Below are positions 53,136-63,100 of a stretch of DNA of 64,000 bases, in pieces. How positions within the stretch are numbered: position 1 is the stretch's first letter; every line of letters begins with the position of its first letter. A program made the translations under genes and the position numbers. The notes under the pieces were generated by a model that was given only the letters and a program-made list of their open reading frames with translations, did no database searches and was not told where the DNA came from. Source of the stretch: Halobacteriovoraceae bacterium. GTDB lineage: Bacteria; Bdellovibrionota; Bacteriovoracia; Bacteriovoracales; Bacteriovoracaceae. The stretch is taken from NCBI GenBank assembly GCA_002707495.1, contig PAMZ01000015.1, forward strand, positions 29,723-93,722. Direction: 5' to 3'.

Positions 53136-54116
53136 TTAAATGAGCTGATTTAAAAGCTCAAATTGTCCGCTGGGTCTTGGAAATGATGAGGAAAACCAGA
53201 GAAGATCTGGTCTATCGTCGGTAAGCCATTCTCCCCCGATGATCTGCCCTCTTGCGTTTAACTCCAAGGTGTATTCATAGCTCTTGGTTCTTATTTTCTG
53301 ACCTTGCCGGCCAAAGACTTCCCTATCTTGTTCTGGCCTTTGATATCCAAGATAGTTCACATCCATTTTAATATGCTTGATAATTGAAGTACTTGCAGCT
53401 CTATGGACATACCATTCAGGATAGACTCCTAGGTCAGTAAAATGAAATCCAATAATAGGCACATTCCAAATCTCATGGCCTCGACTCATATCCATCACAA
53501 AGCCTTTATTCCCAAGAGCGATTCGATTCACGAGCGCCAAGTGAAACTCTGCTGCATTCACATCATCACAATTAGGTGTGGTTCGATCCCCTAGTCTAAA
53601 GTATTCCACAGGCTCTAGTCGATCAAAACAGGTCGTTCCAAGATAATAGCTTTGAACCAGATTATTTGAGAGAAGATAATCGTAGTAGAAGGCCATTAAA
53701 GCTTTAATATCGCTATGAAAAAATTGAACTCCATTGACTGTCTTTCTCGTAGGTTCGGGATACTCTAAACTTGCCGCTGCATAGCCATGACAAAAGCCGC
53801 CCCAGTTTACATGGGCATGAGTCCGTAAAAGCTCATTAATATCAGATCTGATATCATAGGCATTATTATCAAGACTCGCTCGCTCCCATTTATCTACCGG
53901 CCCTAAACTTTGATCATTTGGAGTATAAAGAAGTGAGCCTTCGCGGTTTGGCCAATGCCAACCCGACCATGCTCCCCCATTCATTTGAATTTCAGCTGAA
54001 CGATATTGAGTCGAATAATAAAAATTATCCACTCCAAATACTCTTAGGGCATTTAAGTCTTTTATTCCTTCGGCAAGGCAGATACCTGGAAATAGGAATA
54101 GTAGAATAAATTTCAT
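53136..54116 (-). CDS. Secreted GP42/elicitor-type transglutaminase-like protein, short form
   Basis: A 326-residue protein with a signal peptide (FILLFLFPGICLA). It contains just the core: NWGGFCHGYAAAS (Cys109), DIKALMAFYYDYL, NAAEFHLALVNRI (His192) and FVMDMSRGHEIWNVPIIGF. The last pattern is very like the oomycete/Vibrio GP42 family (FH...N...F..D...G.EVWN.P), so this member gives the best evidence for the family call. It is a distant relative of the two 620-residue proteins. Confidence 0.7.
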   Translation of the reverse strand: MKFILLFLFPGICLAEGIKDLNALRVFGVDNFYYSTQYRSAEIQMNGGAWSGWHWPNREGSLLYTPNDQSLGPVDKWERASLDNNAYDIRSDINELLRTHAHVNWGGFCHGYAAASLEYPEPTRKTVNGVQFFHSDIKALMAFYYDYLLSNNLVQSYYLGTTCFDRLEPVEYFRLGDRTTPNCDDVNAAEFHLALVNRIALGNKGFVMDMSRGHEIWNVPIIGFHFTDLGVYPEWYVHRAASTSIIKHIKMDVNYLGYQRPEQDREVFGRQGQKIRTKSYEYTLELNARGQIIGGEWLTDDRPDLLWFSSSFPRPSGQFELLNQLI

Positions 54117-54121
54117 GAAAT

Positions 54122-54151
54122 CTAATAGCTCCAGAATGTCATAGCTGTCAA
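54122..54151 (-). promoter_or_regulatory. Candidate promoter of the short transglutaminase-like gene, possibly leaderless
   Basis: On the minus strand a perfect TTGACA is followed after 18 bases by TATTAG, with 5 bases to the ATG. GGAG lies 13 bases before the ATG, too far for a usual Shine-Dalgarno. Confidence 0.45.
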
Positions 54152-54284
54152 TCAGTACTGTAATAAAGAGAGGTTAAATAGAGAGTTAGAGAGCAAAAAT
54201 CGAGGATAATAGCCTTTGGATAATGTAACGTTTGTTATCCCATTAAAATCTTCAAACCTATCAAATTTCCAAAACTAACTTTTT

Positions 54285-54740
54285 TTATATAACTATATAC
54301 ATACTTATGTGCATAGTTTTTAAAAACACCCCCATGTAACCATCAAATTTCTTATTCAAAACTGATTGATCAATTTCTAACTCTTCCTCTACTTTTTTCT
54401 GAAAGCAACTTAGTACGCCTTGGTTATCTATTTCCTTATAATCGTATTTATAATTTCCACGATAGATAATTCTAAAGTCCCTAGGCACCCACCCGGTTTC
54501 TCCCAGGTACACGATTGTAAAGGAAGGTTGATAAAAACCTTCTAGCTTCTTCTGGGCTTTCTTCCTGAAACAGTCTTTTTCAATGGATAAACGCAACGCA
54601 CCTAAATTTCCTTTTTTCGCAATATTGGTTACATCACCTGCTGGACTAAAGAAGCCGAACGAGGGTGGCAATATTCCTTCTGAAAATGCGCTTTCAAAGT
54701 TCAAAATTAGCAAAAGAAACGTAAACGTTTTTACTATCAT
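54285..54740 (-). CDS. Secreted hypothetical protein
   Basis: A 151-residue product with a signal peptide (KTFTFLLLILNFESAFSEG). The ATG chosen has AGAGGAG just upstream; a longer in-frame start would place 22 residues before the signal. Two Cys in the mature part. Unknown family. It is one of a run of minus-strand genes for secreted proteins downstream of the giant gene. Confidence 0.6.
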   Translation of the reverse strand: MIVKTFTFLLLILNFESAFSEGILPPSFGFFSPAGDVTNIAKKGNLGALRLSIEKDCFRKKAQKKLEGFYQPSFTIVYLGETGWVPRDFRIIYRGNYKYDYKEIDNQGVLSCFQKKVEEELEIDQSVLNKKFDGYMGVFLKTMHISMYIVI

Positions 54741-54937
54741 ATTTACTCCTCTGAAAAGTAGACTGGCTCCCCTCGCATTTTCTATCATATCCACGTACAT
54801 GATCAATAGAGCACATTTAGAACTCGCCCACCATTTCTACTAGAAGGTCCTAACAGATTGCCGAACCTACTCAACTCATAATGAGAATTAGAACCAAATT
54901 ACTCAGTTTCAACATATATCAATGTATACACTCGGCT

Positions 54938-55744
54938 TCAATTCTTTTCCAAATTGAAAAAGTTTCTCAAAGAAGGATCGATCTCAATGGTAAGAACAAT
55001 TTTTATCTTTTTTAGATCTTCTTTTTTTATTGGTCTAGGTGGATCACCTTTCTGTAAATCTTTGAACTGATAAAAATAATAAACTTTTGGAATAGGATGA
55101 TGCTCTCGATCTCCAATTTGATAGGGATCAAATTCTCTATACTCGTATATGCTAGCTGTCACGCCTTCTTGCATCTCATCATCAATTTTTTCTCCGACTC
55201 GACTCTCCCAGTTATCAGGTGAAGCAGGATACCCCTCCGAATAAAGAGGTTTATAAAATTTGCCAGTTTTGACCTCTTGAATGATCTCATCGATTTCATG
55301 CCTAATGATTAGATCATTCACGGCATCTAATGCTTTCATTTTTTTGCCTTTGTATGACACTATTTTCTCGTAATCGGCTCTTTCATCTTTATCTGAGATT
55401 TTCCTAAAAATACTTAAGCAGTTTTCGAAAACCTCAGTTACTGGAAGCTTCCTACGTGGCAATAACCATTCAGTTCCTGCAAGAATATCGGCACAGACGG
55501 TGTAATGCATTGGTAAAAAGGTCTTTACATTATTTTGCTCTGCACAGTCTTTATAAAGTTTTTCTTTCATACACTGCTTAAGAGAATTCAGATTTTCTAT
55601 AACAATTTTCTTTCGGTATTCAATTTGCTCTTTAGAACTAATTATCTTATAAAATTGTTTTCTATTTTGATCCTCTATGCTTTCAGCACAGAACGAGTCA
55701 CTCAAGTTTAAAACAAGAAAAAACAACCATAATATCTTTTGCAT
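54938..55744 (-). CDS. Secreted hypothetical protein
   Basis: A 268-residue product with a signal peptide (KILWLFFLVLNLSDSFCAES) and AGGA before the ATG; an ATG eight codons upstream is less likely. The mature protein is charged and helix-rich with several Cys (QCMKE, DCAEQ, VCADI, NCLSI). Unknown family. Confidence 0.6.
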   Translation of the reverse strand: MQKILWLFFLVLNLSDSFCAESIEDQNRKQFYKIISSKEQIEYRKKIVIENLNSLKQCMKEKLYKDCAEQNNVKTFLPMHYTVCADILAGTEWLLPRRKLPVTEVFENCLSIFRKISDKDERADYEKIVSYKGKKMKALDAVNDLIIRHEIDEIIQEVKTGKFYKPLYSEGYPASPDNWESRVGEKIDDEMQEGVTASIYEYREFDPYQIGDREHHPIPKVYYFYQFKDLQKGDPPRPIKKEDLKKIKIVLTIEIDPSLRNFFNLEKN

Positions 55745-55796
55745 AATTATTCCTAAACTATCATTCACTCGAATCGTCTATAGAACACTCTAGTTT

Positions 55797-56873
55797 TCAA
55801 TAGAAATCCATTTTGTCTTTCCTATCAAAAAGTCGACATTGCCTTCTAGGATGAGAATAATAGATTTGGTTATTATCAACAAACCCTAAGCTAAGCTCGT
55901 TATAGTAGTGACCAAATCTAAATGTTCCTAAAAAGTAGGTTCGCTTATTATATCTAAAAAACTGAATAGGAGAGAATGAAGCTGTATTTACAATTTTTCC
56001 CGTAGATAAACTTTCTATTTTAATCGACTTTAAGTTCTCGTCCAGAAGATATGAATTATCCAACCCCGAGCAGCTAAGCAAATTTAACCCATGATAGTGC
56101 GATATACGACAGTCTTTTTTATTCTCACCAGTATAGTTAGTAATAAGACTCTCGTTACGTTGTACTATCTTCTCCCAGACTTTGTCTGAAATTTCTTTTT
56201 TTTCAAGTTTCAAAAATGACTGCACGTCTTTAAATTCGACATCATCGGGGTAGACAAAAAAGATTGTTGAGTGTGTTTTATTGGTTGATTGAACTATGCT
56301 TTTCCAATCATTTAAAAAGTAAAGCCGCTCAGTAAGGTTAGTTTCGAACTTCTCACTTATAATTTTTTTAAAATAGTCATCATCAACAAGTTTATTTTTA
56401 TCAAATGGTCTGGTTATTTTAAATTCTTTTATATCTTCTTCACGTCTTTCAATTATTTTTTTGTCACTGTAGCCTTCTTTTTTTCCCGAAATATCCGCAG
56501 CGATCTGTTTCCTAATTTCATCTATAAGAGTCGTTTTTTTGGCAGAAAGAAATTTTAATTTATGGACTCCCAACTCACTCATTAAATTTAATGCAGGTGG
56601 TGATTTTTCATCATCATTGAAACAGAAACGAACCTTTCCCTCATCTAACCAAGAAGGTTCTTCATATATGTCTCTTCCTATTCCTTTCGCAAATAAACTA
56701 ATTTCAAAATCGCATGGCGTATAGTTCTCTATAACCTTTTTTTGCCTTGTGAAACTCAAGTTAGAAAATTTTTCGAATGGTCGATCCAATAAGATAACAC
56801 AGTCGGCATCAGATGCGTTGGCAAACACTGAGAAGCATCCAATCAATAGGATCAGGTAATTACTTACTTTCAT
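55797..56873 (-). CDS. Secreted hypothetical protein
   Basis: A 358-residue product with a signal peptide (NYLILLIGCFSVFANASDA). The mature part is rich in Lys/Glu and has repeated aromatic strands in its C-terminal half (FFRYNKRTYFLGTFRFGHYYNELSLGFVDN), ending in RRQCRLF. Unknown family. Its start overlaps the 3' end of the preceding small gene by 14 bases. Confidence 0.6.
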   Translation of the reverse strand: MKVSNYLILLIGCFSVFANASDADCVILLDRPFEKFSNLSFTRQKKVIENYTPCDFEISLFAKGIGRDIYEEPSWLDEGKVRFCFNDDEKSPPALNLMSELGVHKLKFLSAKKTTLIDEIRKQIAADISGKKEGYSDKKIIERREEDIKEFKITRPFDKNKLVDDDYFKKIISEKFETNLTERLYFLNDWKSIVQSTNKTHSTIFFVYPDDVEFKDVQSFLKLEKKEISDKVWEKIVQRNESLITNYTGENKKDCRISHYHGLNLLSCSGLDNSYLLDENLKSIKIESLSTGKIVNTASFSPIQFFRYNKRTYFLGTFRFGHYYNELSLGFVDNNQIYYSHPRRQCRLFDRKDKMDFY

Positions 56874-57099
56874 TTTCTTCTTTCTCTTTATCTCTTTTCT
56901 CTTTATCTTGAGCTCGCTTAAGTTCCGATACAGCTTGCTCTCTCATCATTTCAAGTTGCCTAGTCCGCTCATTTGCTCTTTTTCTAATTTCTAAATCTCT
57001 TTCATAGGCTTCCTTTTCAGTCATCCTTCTCCCGAACTGAGTTTGATTTGATTCAGCGAATGCAAAATTCATAAATAACAATCCTATTAAAATTTTCAT
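56860..57099 (-). CDS. Small secreted charged coiled-coil protein
   Basis: A 79-residue product: signal peptide (KILIGLLFMNFAFAES) and then a highly charged helix from about residue 30 (EKEAYERDLEIRKRANERTRQLEMMREQAVSELKRAQDKEKRDKEKEE). GGAGG precedes the ATG, which comes one base after the giant gene stop, so the two are coupled. A periplasmic spacer or chaperone for its neighbours is only a guess. Confidence 0.65.
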   Translation of the reverse strand: MKILIGLLFMNFAFAESNQTQFGRRMTEKEAYERDLEIRKRANERTRQLEMMREQAVSELKRAQDKEKRDKEKEENESK

Positions 57100-57100
57100 A

Positions 57101-60100
57101 CTATTGACCTCCTCTATCATTAATTATATCAATTGGGTGAGACCCAGTCTGATCAAAGAAGTAATCACCTTGCGGCAAAGAAGGATTCTCATAATATAGT
57201 TCAAGACTTGTTCTTAGTGGGCCACTTACATCAGGGTCATATCTAACTTGTTGATCGCAAAGTGAGCCTGAATAAGATATACCTGCAAATACATAGCAAA
57301 AATCATCCTCTTGTCCAACATTAAGAAAATTATAGTATTCAATAGGGAATCCAGTAATCTCTGATGTGTAAATGATATCACTTTTTCCGAAAATTTTACT
57401 ATCGTAAATTTCAGAATTATTTATAAGTAAATTTCCATGTACTTCAGACCTATGAACTCTCAATGGGTAGGCAGTTCCACCAAAAACTCTCAAAATTCTA
57501 ATTAATCCTCGACCGATTTCAGTATTACCCAAGCTGTTAAAATAATAAAATCTACCATCAATAGTTGAGTCAATGACCTCTCCATATTCAAGAGTAAAAA
57601 ATCCGGTAAAGTTACTATTTCTGATAAAACTCCTTTCAATTATAGCCTCAGTAAACACATATCCCCCCAAAAGATTCCAATAATCATAAGGCAGACGCCA
57701 CTCTCCAGATTCAAATATACTTCCAACCATTCTTCCGCGTCCACCAGATAAAATCGTTGAAAAGCCTGAACCGGATGACTTTCCTAAATCAGATGACTCT
57801 AAAGTCATATTTCTCGAACTAACCAAAGTATTTTTTAAACTTGTTTCGGATAAGACCACTTTACCATCGATTTTTGAGTTTATAATATCATAGTTTCCAG
57901 ATGATACTTCACTCTCAAAAGCCCGAGTAGTCTGATAGAAATCGTTAGTTACTCCCTCTACAGTCTCGGTACAGATTTCAGAGTTCTTTATTCTTGTTCT
58001 TTTTGATTCTACAAAATCTCTGCTTCCATCAAATGTAACAAACAAACATTTGTCACCAACCAAAGTATCCTCGAGTATGAGATCTCTTCCATTTAGTGTT
58101 CCTGCACCCTTTATCTCTGTGCTCTCTCCACAAACTCTCGCTCCGTTTTGAACCCAGAAGTTATTCACTATCTTACCTTCGAGAATAAGATTTTCGGATA
58201 CGATGCCTAGCCTATCGTTTAAAACAGCAGGATCATCAGCGATTCCATCCAAATTACAGTCATCAAGTTTCAATTGAGCTGCTTTTTCAATAATCTGCTT
58301 TAATTCTATTTCAATTGCTCCACAACTGTCTTCACTAATTTGAGTAGTATCAACTCTTTGATTCACCATGAGTCTAAATTCTTCACTGATATAATAGAGT
58401 CTCTTTAAATCATGCTTTGAAAATTCAAACTGAATTGTCAGAGAGTCTTCCGTCTCAATCAATGAAATTTCTAAGCCGGAGGGAGTGGTCGTTTGAAAAT
58501 GTTTTGGTATCGTAACAGTGCTAAATGCAAGATTTCCTGTTTTATCAAAGATATAGACATCATTTCTATTGCCATTGTTTTTTATTATATTCATCCGATA
58601 AATATACTGGTCATTTTCAAAAGTGACTGACTCTGTGTACCCGACATCGATACTCTCTTGGAATGTAAAGTTTGTTTTACGACCAAAGTTAAAATGAAAA
58701 TGATTTTTATGACCTTTAAATCTACCAGGCGTAATTTGATTTGAAACACTTCTACCACCTAGACAAGTGCTTCTATAAAGAGCTTCTAGACTAGACTCCC
58801 TCGTAACACCGACTTGAGGTTTGATCTCATCTCCATTTTCCCTTCTGAACCCTGCCAGAGGATTTATCAAATTTCTGAGATCTGAAATAGAAGCGATATC
58901 AAAACCTAGATCCCCTCCATGAAAATTTGGGGTTATTACATCCAATACTTGTCCATCGTTATGAGACCCATGAGGCTGAAAAAAATCACTACCTCGTTTG
59001 TTTCCATTTATATTTGAAGTATCTCCAATTTTAAACGTTATATTATCTCCTGATTGTTCTATCCAAAACTGAATTATATCATCTACTGTTTTTGTAACCC
59101 AATAGTCTCCATTATTAGGACTATTGAGTTCTAAATTTGGTGAATTATAGTGATATTTGTTTCCGTTTGAGAAAAACCTTATATCTCTTTCACTTTCTGA
59201 AGGTTTGTCGTCCACATTTCCATCTGGGGCTGACATTTGAATAAAATGCGATCCCTTTACTAGTAATTGATCTTCAGAAAAAACAACTCTTTCGAAAAAG
59301 GACTGATTTTCTACCTGGACTCCGAAGAAGAGATTTACATCACTTCTTGCATTTAGACCTGAGTTTTTGGGAATTTCATAAAAAGGTAAGAAAGAAGAAA
59401 CTTTACGGTTTTCTAAATTGTTAAGTTTTACTAGCGTAATTAATTCTAAATTATCAGGTTCTTCTGAACACTTTAGTGTCCAATCTTCAATATTTCCGTC
59501 CTTAATTTCTACCATATCTGAACTCAGTGTAGTCTCTGCAAGTTCTATACCATTACCGTTCAAACTGAATTTACAATATCTACTCCTACCAAAGTTTGCT
59601 GGAATACTCTTAACGGGAACACCTAGTTGATTAACTTGTAAGGAGGTCAGATTCAAAATAACTTCTGTTTTTTTTGAAACAATTCTAATACTTCCATACA
59701 ACTTATTTTTAATATTCTGGAGGCTGTCTGAGGAGGATCTTACTCCATAATCCCCAACACTTAATTTTTCCAATGCTGAGAGCTTTAAGCTACTTGATTC
59801 AAATTTATATTGAGAGGCATAATTGAGATCCAGTAATTTCAGATCTATTTTAAAATCACTCCTAACTAGAGGTTCAATTGTCAAAAGGGTAGATTCCAAA
59901 GCATTTGCAGTAGGAACTAGAAATTGAGAAGTCCTATTTAGTAAATAGTTAAACACAGTATCTCGATTTTGAGAAATCTTGATACCCACTGACAAGTAGA
60001 CCAAGTCTCCATCTTCAAAATATACCTGTGGCCTTGAAGCTCCTTCTCTATCCAAAAATTTGACTTCCTGTTCTCCAGAAGTCAAATTTCTTATTGATAC

Positions 60101-63100
60101 ATCTATAGTGTGGCTCGGAGAAATAACTCCAACATCTGCAGTAGTAGAGAGAAAACCTTCCTCTCCACGATACTCGAAAACTCTTACGACTTCACTACTG
60201 TCATCTTGTGGAACTGCTAATTTTATCACCCCTTCTCCACTGTCTTCGAAATAAGTTGCATGACGATAATCAACGACCCAACCATCTAAGTTACTATTAA
60301 CTCCTAAATCAGAATTATTTGAAATTTGATAGTCTTCACACACGATAGAATTCGGGATCTGATTTATTTTACCAGTAAATGAGGTCAGACAGTTCTGATC
60401 AGAACTACTCAGGATTATATTGCTCGAATCCTGAATATTTGGAAGTGATACTAATCCATTGCCGTCAGTAAATACTTCGAAAACTTCTCCTTCCAAATAA
60501 AAATCTAAGGGAAGATTTCTTACAACTGAGCCGTGAGAGTCTTTAATCTGTACTATCTTTGATTGCGAACCAGCATTGATTGCAAAAGCTTTAGTCATTA
60601 TAAAATTGTTCTCATCTCTAAATCTTAGCTCAACTATATTTACCCCCTCTTCAAATTTGACTGGTAATGAAAGCTTCGAATCGTTAACTTGTCTGAAATT
60701 ATCAAAAAGAATATCATTAATAATGACTTCTCGTTGAATCTCGGAAAATATAGTTGATGATTCTATAGTGAGTTCATAATCTAGTGGAATAAAAAAGTCT
60801 CCGTCATTAAGATTAGTCAAAATCTCGTATTCAGAGTTTTCCGTTGGAAGCAGTCCTCCTCTCTCAATATTTATAGTTTCAGTAGTTGTACTAGATATTC
60901 CAAACTTATCTACTGTTGTTAAAGTTACGTCATAAGCTCCTTTCTCTTCAAATACATAAGAAATTTCATCTCCATCCAAAGAATCTCCATTTCCAAAATC
61001 CCAATAATATTCAAATGGACCTCCATTTCCTTGGTTAATTAGCTCCGAATAAAAAGTTATCTCTTCTGAGTATTCACCAAGATCGTTAAAATCACCAGAA
61101 ATCATGATTTTGCTCTCTGGTCTATCATTCAAATTAGGATATACTTCCAAAAATATGGATTCAGTAGAAGACATTCCAAACATATCTGTAACTGTCATCA
61201 ATATTTCTTTAGTTCCGATTTCATCGAAAAAGTGCAAAACTCTTTCTCCTTCAATAAGCTCACCGTTTGGAAATTGCCAAGTTGTAATCATTGGGTCGCC
61301 ATTTTGATCAAAAGACTTATTTAAAAATTCAACGACTTGATATTGCAGAATATTTTGTTCAGGAGTAACTTGGAATGCCAAAGAGGGGGGACTATTTTGA
61401 GCCTCTATTGATGCACTAGAAACTCCAAACTCATTGTCGGAATTTGTCGAAACAACTTCTAGATTCCACGTTCCAGGAGATGTAAGTTTTAGAAAGTATG
61501 GGAATTGCAAATTAATAGATGAAGTGGAGCCAGATGGAGTGGTAACGTTCAGAACATGAACTAAATTCTCTTCAGAGCCTTCAAGGATATTTAGGTCAAG
61601 AGTATATTCTCGCCTTTGCTCGTCCAATTCGGTAACGGTAAGCTCGACGACAGGAACAATGCTTTCAATTTCAATAGTTGACTCAACCCTAGCCGACCAC
61701 TCTTGATCATTATCTTTAACATCATAGCCTACATTCCAAATTCCAGGACTTGCTAATTGAATATCAAAACTTCCTGATTCAAAACGGGTTATGGATTCTC
61801 CTTGTGGTCCCGTAAATTCAAATCTATGTTCAATGATAAAGCCGTCTTCATCATAAGAGCTTTCTGTAACAACGAACCATCTATCTTGAGAGACTTGGGT
61901 AATCTCAAAAACTGCTACAGGTGCTTTATTTTCAACTGAATAATTGGTTGTAAATACCTCAGACCAATCTCCCGCATTATCTTGCGCTCTATAAGAGATG
62001 ACATAATTTCCAGGCTCATTAAGATTCCAATGGCTAGGACCTGTCCCTGGATTTCCGACTATGGTAGAACCACTTGGAAATGTGATGATAAGTTCATCTG
62101 CTATAAAATACCCATCATAATCCACCACATCAGGAACGATTTCAAAAAGTCTCTCGTTTTCATTTACCGGAAATACATTTAAAGCGAGAACTTCAGGAGC
62201 TTTATTTTCAACTTCAACCTGAGTAGACTTAACAGTGGATTTTCCAAAATTATCAATTCCTTCCACTTGAATAGTCCATATACCGGGAGCTTCATTTAAA
62301 AACTGCTCCACAACATTAAAAGCATCATAAGAGTACACATTACCTGTAGGTGCAATTGCTGTAAAAATCTGTCTTTCAACATATCCATCATCACTCATTT
62401 GAAAATTAAATTGGTACTCTTTAGTATTCTCATCTAAAAGATTTGAGAGTATTTCAAATTCAGGAGGCTCATTATTAAATTCAATTGAAAATGTGTAGGG
62501 TTCTGAAGCTTGTCCCTCGTTATCGAAAGCGACAATCTCAAAGTTAACCACTCCATCACCAAATTCAAAATCTATAGCTCCAATAGTTAAATAATCATAA
62601 GTGGTGTATTCATAAGTGATCCCATTGCTATGGGTCTCCTTAACTAAGACCTCATTAACGTACATATCGTCGCTATGCTCGATATAGACCTCGTACTCCT
62701 GCCAAGCTGGATCAACTAAATAATAATCTACATTTGAAATAATAGGTGCTCTATTTCTAGCGTCTATTTGAAACCTAAGTTCATTACTTGAAATAAGCCC
62801 AATATTTGTTTCACCAAAACACAAAACTTCGTAATTCCCTCGAGGAATTTCAATCCAATAGTATTGAGTCCATTCTTTTTCAATTCTAAATGAATTCTCT
62901 GAGTCTTGCTGATCTTCAAAATCGCAATAGAAATTTGTAAAATATCCAAAATTTCCTGGGCTAGAGTTTTCAACATCGACATCCCAGTTAACATGACTTC
63001 TACTTTCATCCTCCGGTGTGAAATAAAGATTCATAGAAAGAGTGGCCTCTCCCAGATCAACTTCATTAAAACTAAGAGTCGATTTGAAAGGCAAGCTCAA

